From positions 136,319,392-136,383,391 of the forward strand of contig NC_085046.1 in the NCBI RefSeq assembly GCF_963662255.1: a stretch of DNA of 64,000 nucleotides, given 5' to 3'. This DNA comes from Cinclus cinclus (lineage: Eukaryota > Chordata > Aves > Passeriformes > Cinclidae). How positions within the stretch are numbered: the stretch's first letter is position 1; each line of letters begins with the position of its first letter. This document shows, in pieces, positions 11,371-21,900 of the stretch. Both the position numbers and the translations under genes were made by a program. The notes under the pieces are model-generated. The model searched no databases, was not told the DNA's origin, and was given only the letters and a program-made list of their open reading frames with translations.

Positions 11371-11956
11371 GGAGAAGGAGCACTGTGCTTTGTCTTTCAA
11401 CCAAATCAGCTTCTGCAGATCTTGTGCAGATACACCCCTGTATCCTCCATGTCTCAGTTTGTACCCTCTTGCTTTCTCACCCAGACGCTTCATTGCTGTC
11501 ACCTCTTCTCTATATAAGGACCCGGAAATTCTTTTTTTGCTGGTAGCATTCTTTGAAGCAGCAGCTGTTCAGCTTGTGGATACTTGCTTACTCAGAAGGA
11601 CGCTCTTCTTGTCCCATGCTTAGTGCTGAGTTTTCTATTCTTACCAGTCTTCAGAGAATCTGAGATCCATAATTTAATAATTTCTAAAATGAGGGGTTTA
11701 TTAACAGAACCATTGAACATGACAGCTTTCATAGCATCTCACTGCACAAAGTGTTTGAAAATTAGATTAAATGGACCTCTGATGTTCTACATCAGATGCT
11801 GTGTTCCTGTGAAAAAGATATGAGTGAAACAGATGAAAATAATGTTGTTTTGTATTTTTAATGGACCTGTGTAAAAGCTGTCTAAAGCAAATCAAATCAA
11901 AACTAGCACGTCTAATGTAAAGGTAGTAAAAGTGAAAATGTTTTGCAAGTTTTGAG
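11371..11956. other. Non-coding sequence after the gap, no gene seen
   Basis: The first 150 bases are somewhat more GC-rich and include a TATATAAGG box near 11510-11518, which could be the core of an LTR or other element continuing into the gap. The remainder is ordinary AT-rich sequence. Confidence 0.5.
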
Positions 11957-12001
11957 ATGTTAAAATCTGTAGATTCCAGGGCCAGGGTTTCTTCTCTGCA
12001 G

Positions 12002-12144
12002 TTGCTGAAGCCCTCTCAGATACAGCCTAGGAACCTGGGGTCTCTCCATCCCGCTTCCATGGCTGCTGCTGCTGCTGCTGCTGCTGTTCTGTCTGCAGGT
12101 CTGGCAGCTACTGGGGCTGAGCCTGTGTCCCAGACAGTCCGTGT
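12002..12144 (+). other. Weak exon candidate with (GCT)8 / poly-Ala run
   Basis: A fair acceptor (TTTCTTCTCTGCAG ending at 12001) and a GTGAGC donor-like site at 12145 bracket an open segment. Its frame contains an ATG in CCATGG context at 12059 followed by an eight-residue alanine run encoded by (GCT)8 and then V-L-S-A-G-L-A-A-T-G. The segment is more GC-rich than its flanks. Against it: the triplet run may be just a microsatellite, the element beside it is a CA repeat, and I recognise no homologous protein. Confidence 0.12.
12062..12085 (+). repeat. (GCT)8 trinucleotide repeat
   Basis: Eight perfect GCT units, followed by GTT. Confidence 0.95.
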
Positions 12145-12210
12145 GTGAGCACCTGCTCATACACACACTGTCTCACAAACACACAAAGGACTCAAGCATT
12201 TGCTAAGAAA

Positions 12211-12211
<1 letters not shown>

Positions 12212-12244
<33 letters not shown>
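12212..12244 (+). repeat. (CA)16 microsatellite
   Basis: Uninterrupted CA dinucleotides, sixteen and a half copies. A shorter ACACACA run lies just upstream near 12162-12168. Likely polymorphic in length. Confidence 0.97.
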
Positions 12245-12247
<3 letters not shown>

Positions 12248-14530
12248 TACATTCAGGCTTAAATTCCCTGGGGGAAGGTAAACTCAGTCAGGTCTCTCTA
12301 GCTGCTGGGACATTTATCTGTGGACATTGTGACCTACAGCCCATTCTCCATTTGCTGCCACTCCTGTGGTGTGAAGGACTGATACATAGGATAGAGAATG
12401 AGAGAATGCCAGCAAACAAGATTAAAAAAAATTAATACATTCATGAGGAAAATAATGGATCCGAATAGCAGGAAAAAAATTGTTACAGTCCTTACCAAAG
12501 AGTACATAGTCTTCTGCTAATATATATTTTTTCTAGAAAAGACTGAAGGTGAGATTTAATTCCAGTGGAGGGTTTTGGTTTGTTAATTATTTCCTCTCTT
12601 GATTTGACCCCTTTTTGCCTTTGAGCAAGGAATTAATTAACTTTGCTATCATTATGGAGACTGCATTGAAGATGTTCTATTAGGGATGTAGTGTAGGGTA
12701 TATATATTCTCTCTTTCACCTTTAGGTCAAAAGATAGTAATCATGGAATGGCTCTGTATCACTTTGTATATTGAAGAATGATTATTTTATTCTGTTGTAT
12801 CTTTCCACAATGCTTTCTTGCTGTCCAGTTTGGAGCTGGAACAGCTTTTAGCCCATTAATGAATCCATGAAAAGCCTCTTGTGACTGATTGTGATGCTCA
12901 GGGAAAAGTAGGAAAACCACAGCAAGAAAAATGCAGAATTTGCTATTGTGGGTTAGCAGGGGAAAGAAGAACCAAAGACATACATTTTCAGTTAGTTTTG
13001 GATTGGTTGCAAACATTATCAGCAATATGTTTCTGAAGGTTCTACTGGTGTGAATCTAGCAATTCTGATGGTTGGTTTAGCAGGATATTGACAGGTAAAG
13101 TCAAATTGAAATGGATCATAAACCCCTCAGTGGATTTGAAGTAGATGATGTTAGATGCATAAATACTAGGACCTGTGGAGTCTAATTATCAACAGATCTT
13201 TTTACTTCCATACTTGGAAAAAAAAGTAAGAAGAAAGGGGAAACTTTAAATGAGTATCATTTAAATCATTAAATGCTGACATATGAAATTAGTTCATTGG
13301 GTAAATTAATTGCTTTAAATTTTCCTTTATTTTTAGTGTCTTTGTATACTTGCTCTAAGCATAGAAAAAACTCACTTTCCATTACTATCACAATGCATCT
13401 TTTCATCAAATGGTTTAAAGCAAAAGAAGGGGAAAAAAAAGAAAAGGGCTTTCACAAGGGACTTAAAAAAAGTATTCTGCTTTAAAAGCCTGAAGCCAAC
13501 ATTTATAAACCTTAGAGTTACACATCTTTTTCCTCTAGTAAGAGACTGATGCTCATTAGGGAGGGTTTCTTAAATGAGAAAAATAATAAAAACATTTATA
13601 TGCAATAAAAGTCAAATTATCCAATATTTGCAATCCCTAAGTGTAGATTTTGATAGGAGATGGCAACTAAGGAATAATTTACCTGAGCATATGTCTAAGA
13701 AATAAAAGTCACAGAAAATTATTTCCATGACAATGAGTAGCGTCTACTCAAATGTATTATCGGCACAGACTCAGATTTCAGCCAAGTGTTCTGAAGTAAG
13801 TTATGGTGTTCAAGGGCCTTAAAACAGAGTTGAAATTTTCACACAGTTTTGTGTAACAGAGCTCCATGTACCATAGCTAAAAATGAAAGGATTTTTTTTT
13901 TCTTTTTCTTTTTTTTTTAAATGAGAAATTTTTGGAAAGAAGTCAGCTGGGCAAAATGTATACAGAAAATTAAAAATGGACTAGTAAGTCATGCTCAAAC
14001 CTTCTTTGATATCACAGAATTTCTACACTATGTGTTGCATAACTAGTATATTTTATATAAAGGATTCTATTACTATTCTATACAAAGTTATTCTTCAGTA
14101 ATGAATAGAAACTGAGTACTCAGTTTTTAATTTTCTCTCATAATTGACAGACTTTTCAGTATGAGTTGATACTCATAAGCTTTCTTTTGACATAGGAACA
14201 TGTTTTTCCTGTAGTATTCACAAATTGAGATTATAAAAACCTAGATGCTCCATATTCAACTGGTAGTTGCTATTTAGTGCAAGGTTTCAAAGCATACAAA
14301 GGAATGTATATTCTTAATTTAAGATGGTATCATACTAATTTAGTTAAAATAGTTTGCTAGATAATTAGCATAAATCAATATGCTCCCAGCAGAGTCAAAG
14401 AAGGTAGATCCTAACTAGCTGCTCTTTTTCATAATATATTTAATCATGTTTAAAATAAATTAAAAATTTATTTTGTAGTAAGCATTTTAAAGAACAATCA
14501 AAATAAATAGTCCTCTGTCATAAGTAGGTA
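12245..14530. other. AT-rich non-coding sequence, no gene seen
   Basis: No recognised exon or transposon. It contains T-rich runs near 13892-13919 and the second copy of the 20-base repeat at 13376-13395. Confidence 0.6.
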
Positions 14531-15270
14531 TCCTGATGATACAAAACTGGGAGGAACTGTTGACTCCCTCAAAGGCAAAGAAACCTCAACAAATTAGAGG
14601 ACTGGGCAATCACCAACCATGAGAAGTGTAAGGGCAAGTGCTGGATTCTGCACCTGTGATGGGGCAGTGGATGTACAGACTGGGGAATGAGAGGCTGGAG
14701 AGCAGCTCCAGGGAAAGGGACTGGGGATCCTGATCAGTGGCAAGCTGACCATGAGCCAGCAGTGCCCTGGCAGCCAGGAGGGCCAACCCTGTCCTGGGGA
14801 CATCAGGCACAGCATCACCAGCCAGGCAAGGGAGGGATTGTCCTGCTCTGCTCTGAGCTGGGGCGGCCCCACCTCAAGTGCTGGGGGCAGCTTTGGGTAT
14901 ATAAGACAGACACTGTGCTGTTAGAGAGCACCCAAAGGAGAGCAGCAAAGATGATGGAGTCTTGAGGGGAAGCCATATAAAGACTGGCTGAAATCACTTG
15001 GTCTGTTAGCCTGGAGGAGACCAAGACCTCAGAGGATTCTGCAGCTTCCTCACAAGGGCAAGAAAAGGAACAAGCATCAATCTCTTCTCTCTAGTAAGCA
15101 GTGACAGTACTCAGGGAAATGGCACGATGCTGTTTCTGGGGAGATTAGGTTCTATATTAGAAAAAAAGTTTGTCACCAAGGGGGTGGTTGGGCACTGGAA
15201 CAGGCTCCCCAGGTCATGGCGCCAAGCCTACTGAAGTTTATGAAACTTTCTTTCATGCTGTGTTGACTTT
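14531..15270 (+). mobile_element. CR1 LINE fragment, 3' half of ORF2
   Basis: The match begins abruptly inside the catalytic box (GATGATACAAAACTGGGAGG, reading D-D-T-K-L-G-G) and runs through the C-terminal ORF2 part: the GACCATGAGCCAGCAGTG block near 14747, the LLCSELGRPHLKCWGQLW-like block near 14850-14895, and the ACTGGAACAGGCTCCCCAGG block near 15194. It fades out around 15240-15270 before any CR1 3' tail. Several frameshifts and stops make it non-functional. The copy is GC-richer and less decayed than the one at 8.9 kb. Confidence 0.88.
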
Positions 15271-15893
15271 TGAACCTGCGTATATCCCAACTTCTTAAAC
15301 TCTGGAATGCTGGATGACACAAAGTTCATGTTATACTGTAATTTCTTAATGACCTAGACATTTTTGAATTATAAAAATTTTGTTTCACTATGGTTGGAGT
15401 GTGGTCTTTTTTGTCTTTAAGTCTCCTGTCTAACCCATCTATCCAGTACAAAGACAGTATGTGCCAAAAAGCAGAGCATGTGTTGCTGAATCTTTTTCTG
15501 TATATTGAGCTCCGCAGGGGACAGTGAGTGTGCATTTTTCCTTCCACGGCTACACAGAAACAGAACTAGAACTCAAATAAAATGTGTGTTTCACTTGCTG
15601 CCTCTGGCTTGATGATAGGTATGTTTCTCACTAGTTTTGTCCTCAGAGACTGTCACAGAAAACAGAATTTCAGCATGATTTATTATGGCTTGACGAAACA
15701 CTGAAAAATTGATGAAGGAAATGCAAGTACAAATACAATTTGTTTTCATATAGTGTTCTTACTATAAATATTGTTAATGCTAGTAGAAATGCAATTAATT
15801 AGAAAAAGTATTCTGAACACTTTCAGTGCAATGTGAAAATAGCATTAAGATGTACTTTCAAAGGGATATTATAAAATAGCAATCATTCCCTAT
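15271..15893. other. Non-coding sequence, no gene seen
   Basis: Ordinary AT-rich sequence between a CR1 fragment and an LTR fragment; no exon recognised. Confidence 0.6.
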
Positions 15894-16020
15894 TGTGCTG
15901 GTTTTGGCTGGGATAGAGTTAATTTTCTTCATAGTATCTTGTGTGGGGCTGTGTTTTGGGTTCATGCTAAAACCAGTGTTGACAATACAGGACTGTTTCA
16001 GTCCCTGCTGAAATTATGTT
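15894..16020 (+). mobile_element. 5' part of an avian ERV LTR
   Basis: The segment starts with TGTGCTGGTTTTGGCTGGG, then GATAGAGTTAATTTTCTTC and GGCTGTGTTTTGGGTT, a signature I know from a common avian endogenous retrovirus LTR family. The same block recurs, more diverged, at 35664. Similarity is lost after about 125 bases, before the microsatellite at 16156. It is non-coding, and the family name was not verified by search. Confidence 0.75.
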
Positions 16021-16155
16021 GCATGTGTGCCCATCTCTGATCTTGTCTCCTGGGTGGGATCTGCACTGCAAATACCTTTGCTCCTGGGAGGACCCTTCAT
16101 ACATAGGTCTGAGATTGTCATGCATTATATAGCCTATGTTCTATGTTATCCTATC

Positions 16156-16250
16156 CCATCCCATCCCATCCCATCCCATCCCATCCCATCCCATCCCATC
16201 CCATCCCATCCCATCCCATCCCATCCCATCCCATCCCATCCCATCCCATC
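16156..16250 (+). repeat. (CCATC)19 pentanucleotide microsatellite
   Basis: Nineteen perfect CCATC units, preceded by one imperfect unit (CTATC). Members of the neighbouring LTR family contain short CCCCATCCCA stretches, so the array may have grown from such a seed; that link is inference. Confidence 0.97.
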
Positions 16251-18229
16251 CCCTGAGCTCACCATGAGTCAAGTGATGAAGAGACTATTAATTGTATGAA
16301 ATGCAAAGGTTTTTTAAGCTCCAAAAGCACTTTCAAGGACACATATCACAAAGATTACAAATAGAAATTTTTTACTTTGTTTTAATATTATATTTTATTT
16401 TTAACCTTATTTTTCTGAATCTATTTCAGACCCAATGCTCATTAGCATTAACACAAGATGATGTAGCCAAGAGCAGGCTGATTCATTCTTTCATTCTTCA
16501 GTTTCACTTGGAAAAAATATTTCTTGCAGTCTGACAAAGGCAAGTCACAGAGCAACAAAATGCAGCAGAAGCAAGACAAGACCAATTGGTCCTGTTTCCC
16601 AAAAAGTGGAAACTTGTAGATGGATGACCAGGACTGACCACAGTGAGACTGAAGAGATGTGTGGTTCTCTGGGGTGTTTTTGAATGTTTGACACATACTG
16701 GTGACAAGCCTACTTTTTGCCTTCAAAAACTTGCTCTGCTGTGCATCTTGGCCAGTCATGAATGAGAAGTGCTGTCATGCCTGCCCCATGCTTGTACTGC
16801 ATGCAGGGAGAGCTGAAAAGTGGCAGCTCCTGATGGTACAGCAAGCCTGGAGCCCATCCAAGCACAGATCACTTGGAAAATGGAGCCAAAGGAAGCACAG
16901 AGCTTGCTCCCACTACAGAAGGCTGAGATACAGCTTTCTTTTTTGTCTCATGGATGCCATGAAATCCAGGTTATGAAATAGACAAGGAAACCTTTTTCTT
17001 GAACCATAGTTTTCTGCAATCTAAATTCAGAAGACCTGAGTAAGAACTTCATTGTTACCTATATTTGACAACATCACATCATGGAGGGTGGAGCCTGAGA
17101 TGTGTTAAGGATACCATCACCTGTCAGTAGCCTGCCAGAGTCCAGTTCCACATGGCCATGACCCACAGATCCAGCCCTCCACTGGCTGGGTGAGCACCCA
17201 CTGTGTGGGTGGACTCTGAACATGCCATTGCTGATGTCAGTCTCGTCACTTTAACAATGGGTGTTTCCCCCAGGAAGCAAAATGACCACAGCTGACATTA
17301 GCGAGATTCTGTCTGGAATTTTAATTGGGAAAAGTGCCAAATCAGCCCAAACACTGAAAAATCTACAACAAATTAACAGTGGTGGTTAGTATGATGCAGT
17401 TAGTGAGAACATTCTTTATTCTCCAGAAGTGTGCATAAAAGTTGCTAAATTTTAAAGAAATTCTGCAGGCATTTAGTGAAGAATAAGATTCTCATTGATA
17501 ATACTGATGTGTGTGAGGAGGTGGCTGGCAAGATGATCACCTGACACTGAAAGGCATCTGCTCCCCTGTAACAGTCCCTAGGCACCTTTAAGATAATCTT
17601 CAAAAAAGGACAGAAGGTTTTGTTTTTTATATGCCCACCTGGAACCACTTGAGAATCTTGATGTGCTGAAACTAACTGATGATGTTTTTCAGATACAAAG
17701 GGGGTTTTTTTGTTGTTGTTTTTTTCTCTTTTTTCCAAATAATAAAAGTAAATAAAACAATCTTCTAGCACATACATGGTTTTCAAAACAGGTTCAATAA
17801 ACAGAGAAAGCAATCAAACTATAGCTATCCAGTTAAAAAGTCTCAACATTTTGATGAAAGCTGAGTGTGACGAGATGGGCCCTTGCATGCATCCAAACAC
17901 AGATCTGATACATCAGCAGGTACAGCGAGGCTAGAGATTGCATTCCCTTGCCATGAGTGGCCACTATCCAGAGGGCTTTGAGATAGAAGACCATCTTTAA
18001 GCAGCAAGGATGTCAAACAACTTATAATTTATGAGCTGAAACATATGCTTTGAAAATTAAGTCCTATCCCATGTATTTTGGGACCATGCTTTGCTCTGTG
18101 CAGAGGGCCATACAAGGAAAATTAATTCTGACATAGCACACCCTGAAACAGTTGCAGCTTTATTAATTGTATTCCCATTTTATAGGGAGTGAAATCCCAT
18201 ACATTGTACCCCACAGTAAAAAGGTGTGT
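16251..18229. other. Unidentified sequence between two LTR pieces
   Basis: About 2 kb with mixed composition, GC-richer at 16530-16960 and 17050-17290. Since a same-strand LTR piece lies on each side, it may include decayed retroviral interior, but no gag, pol or env motif and no primer-binding site is recognisable. Short open frames (for example the 35 codons from the ATG at 17282 after an acceptor-like CCCCCAG) match nothing known to me. Confidence 0.4.
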
Positions 18230-18485
18230 TAAGGTATTTGAACACATCCAGATGAGGGTTGCTAAGCTTGTGGAGGGGCCAGAAAGCATGTCTTCTGGGA
18301 AGTGACCAAGGACATTGGGTTTGCTTGGCTTGTAGAGGAGAAGGCTGAAAAGCAACCCTAGCAGAAGAAACCAAAAACAAAACACCCTTAGAAAGGGGAG
18401 AGGAAGATGCTGAGCTCTTCCCTTGGTACCCAGGGACAGGACATCTGGGAAGGTTTCAAAGGAGCTCCAGGGCAGGTTCAGATGA
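18230..18485 (+). mobile_element. CR1 LINE fragment, C-terminal ORF2 / 3' region
   Basis: CR1-like order: GAACACATCCAGATGAGGG, then a GTAGAGGAGAAGGCTGA block near 18333 and the CTCCAGGGCAGGTTCAGATG block near 18465-18484. It breaks off exactly where LTR sequence of the neighbouring element begins. Diverged and non-functional. Confidence 0.7.
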
Positions 18486-18984
18486 AATAGTATTGATAAT
18501 CGAGGAATGTCTCCATTATTGCTGAGCAGTGGTTACACAGCACCAAAGTCTTTTCTGCTTCTCACCCCATCCCACCAGCAAGGAAGCTGGGGGTGCACAA
18601 GAAGATAGGAGAAAAGAACAGTTGACCCCAAATGACCAAAAGGATATTCCATAACATACAGCATCATGCTCAGCATAGGAAGCTGAGGAAAGAAGGAGGG
18701 GTGGGACATTTAAAGTGATGGCATTTGTCTTACCAAGTGACTGCTACTCATGATGGAGCCCTGCATTCGTGGGGGTAGCTGAACACCTCCCCACCCTTGG
18801 GAAGTGGTGAATTAATTCCTAGTTTTTCTTGGCTTTTGTGTATGGCTTTTGCTTTACCTCTTAAGCTGTCTTTATCTTAGTCTATGAGCTTTCACACTTT
18901 TACCCTTCCAATCATCTCCCCCACCCCACCATGGAAGGAGCAGTTGTGGGGGGCTAAATTGTCATTTGTGGTTAAACCACAACA
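18486..18984 (+). mobile_element. Avian ERV LTR, 5'-truncated, 3' end present
   Basis: It aligns block by block with the LTR at 35664-36204: the TATTGCTGAGCAGTGGTTACAC block, the GGGGGTGCACAAGAAG block, a GGATATTCCATAAC block, the TTGTCTT...GGAAGTGGTGAATTA blocks, and the final GGTTAAACCACAACA end at 18984. The first 60-80 bases of the LTR are missing. Between 18900 and 18984 it carries the CTCCCCCACCCCACC stretch typical of the family. Together with the 5' LTR piece at 15894 it could be the remains of one provirus, or two separate insertions. Confidence 0.75.
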
Positions 18985-21900
18985 TCTATCAAAGTTTTCA
19001 GTAAGGTGTATTTTAAATTCTTAAATTGCTCTTAAATTTTCACATAACAATGTTAGCTATATAGATTTTTATGTTTCAGCATGCACCTAAAAATATTGGA
19101 GTTTTATTACAATCAATATCTTTTGGAACAATTTAGCTGCTGTAACACAAACTGATTGAGCTTACTCAATAGACTAAATTCACAGTTTAGGATTCAGATT
19201 ATATCTTACATAAGAATAGTAACTGTAGGTAATGTTGCTAATTGAGTACAAACAAATGTGTTTCAGAAGAACATACCTTTGTAGAAAGTAAAGTGAATTC
19301 AATAGAGTTTTCTTTAAATATATATTTAATGATATATATTTTCTCCGTTTTTGAACAGAAATTGGTTGATATGTTCCTTTAACAGAAGTAATGACTAAGA
19401 ATTCAGAGAAATCTGCTAGTTTTCAGAGGCAGAGTTGTTTGTGGTTCCATTGACTTTTAATTAAAAATAAACATAATATTAGGTAATGAGTGCCAGCAGA
19501 TTGTGAGCTTTTGCAGAGTTTAAGAAGCAGCATCTAAAATATTAAAGAGGCTCCTATTCACTAGTCATTGGAATTGTATAATTGTCTTTATAAGGTTAAA
19601 CTAAGGAACAATGTAACAGAATACAGATATTTGTTCTGAAACCTAACTGTCACAAAATAAAGAATTATTACAGGGGTTAAAGGTAAAATATTACTGAGCT
19701 AAAGGTAAAATGTCTGTCCTTTGCAATAGCTGAGCTTTTTAGATGGGTTGCAGTTACAGCAATGATCTAATGAAATGTGTGAATTTCTTGAAGGAGATGG
19801 AAGAATGTTGAAAAACTCTCCCAGAGAATCTCAGAGAGCCATAGAATCAATTTAATAATTTTTGTTATTTTTTTTTCTATGTGGGATGACTTCTACCTGC
19901 TGATGCTAAAGAGTTTATAATTACTAGGCATTTTAGAGCTCCTTCATCATTAATACCCCAAGGGAAAATCATCCTCACTCCTTTCCTAAAAATATCACTT
20001 ACTAATAAACAGACCAGAGTTATTGCTAGAATGGAACCAAAATTCCATCCTGAAGCCTTCAGAATAACAATGTTGTCTTTTTTTAATAAGATTTACCACT
20101 TAATTAGATTAATTCATTAAAATATGCCTACAAAACCTTATGGTCTGTAATGGCGAAAGGGCTGCTTTAAAAGCAGGTGTGTAGGTCAACCTATTAAGGT
20201 TTCTGTGCATACACATATAAATACATAGCTCTAGGTATTATATATCCTTAAGAAAAGACATTTCTGCAAGATCCATGTGATCATCCATCATAAATTACTA
20301 CTCAGGTACCAGTATTTTATTTATTTTATTTATTTGTACCTGCTTCATTTTAGCACACTGCAACAAGAGTGCAAGACATATCCTTTTCTTAAAAAAATAC
20401 ACAGTACCCCATCCTATAGCATGCTATCTAAAATGCAGAGCAATAGCTCCTTTCCAATCATCTTTGGTTATGAATTGAGTAGTTTACTTTGTCATCATCT
20501 TTCTCATATGAGTAAATAAATTATCTTTGCCTTCCAGAATGCAGAGTGAATTTTGCTTGACACAGTATATGAAGTCCATAAACTGAAAGCAGAGAAAAAT
20601 ACACAAACATTATTTAAGGTCATATGCTTAATAACTTTATATCTTTCTGTTATTGTGAATTATGTTTTTCATCTTATGGTTGTACCTAACAGCCTCATCA
20701 AAATCATACAAATGTTCTTTGTCTTAGAGCAGGAAAGCTCCCTGTTGGTTTTTGTGTTTTTTTTTTTGTTTTGTTTTCTTTTGTTTTTTTTTCCCAAAAA
20801 CTGTCTGCAATTGGAGAATATAAACCAAAGAAATGGTTGCTAAACTTTAGGAAACTCAAAACTTAGTAAATTTGTAGGCTGATTAAGACTTTAACTTTCA
20901 GAGTTCAGTAGAGAGATAAGGATGTCATAGAGCTGTTCAGGGTTAATTAAGAGGATCAAAAGAAAAGCCAAAGGAAAATGATTTGGAGAATGAAAACAGA
21001 AAATTCCACAAAAAAGCAGAAAATGGATACATAGAAACATTGCACAGTACAGAACAATCTCGACATTCCCTTTCATTTTTAGAATGGATTTTCCCAGGTT
21101 ATACACATGAAATGAATTTCAGGTCCAAATCTGGTAAGTAAATTGCCAGTTCTGAGCTAGTAAGAGCATTATTATCTCCAGCTATGCTTACAGTTTTTAG
21201 GATTTTATTTAAACATTAAAATATTGTATTTCTCTTGTAAAACATCATCTGTACACCCTGTGACTTCACAAACGCAGGAGATGTAGAATACTTTTGTTGG
21301 GCAGACAACATACTTGTTTTGATTTGATAAATTTCTCATGTGACTTTTTTTTTTTTTACATAACTAGGTGCTACAAAGCCTGTACTTTCATCTTTGGAAA
21401 GTGTTTAAAAAGATGTAACATCTAAGTTGCCAAGGCCTTTAAGTGCAAAGTATTTCTTCAATGAGAAATTTCATCTAGGTGCTCAAAGATTTCCTCTTGC
21501 AAAGATGATGGCTTTTTGTTGCTCAACTTAAAAATATGAATCGGTAATCAAAAATCTGGAATATAAAGTAATCCTTTAAAATAGATTGAAGACACTTTTT
21601 CACATCCACTTGATTTGTTTTTCTGACCCAGATAAACTTCCAAGTGACTTCTTTTCTTACTCTGAAGGGTACAAATGCAGAGGTTGACAAAGTTAGGAGA
21701 AAAAAAACATTAATTACCATACGGAATATGGGCAGCCCAGCCAAATGTGTATTTCTAGGAGTGCATCTTAGATGGATCAATATGTTTTATCTGGAAATAA
21801 TTCTAGATGGATACCTAATGAAGTTGTCCTCTGGGCTCATACTACTGAAGCAAGCTGAAACATGACAGAATGCTTGTAAGGAGTGGATAGATGACATTCC

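Noticed and set aside
16151..16252. Regular short repeats considered as a CRISPR-like array
   Set aside because: Perfect head-to-tail 5-mers without spacers in a eukaryotic context; a plain microsatellite.
16530..16616. 29-codon open segment after TTCTTGCAG, rich in Lys, Gln and Ser
   Set aside because: Weak acceptor without a pyrimidine tract, short frame and purine-rich composition; likely chance.
17595..17625. CTTCAAAAAAGGACAGAAGG, which resembles a CR1 RT-region motif
   Set aside because: Only about 20 bases match and neighbouring CR1 blocks are missing.
19840..19870. CATAGAATCAATTTAAT resembling a minus-strand CR1 end
   Set aside because: The following sequence does not continue as CR1.
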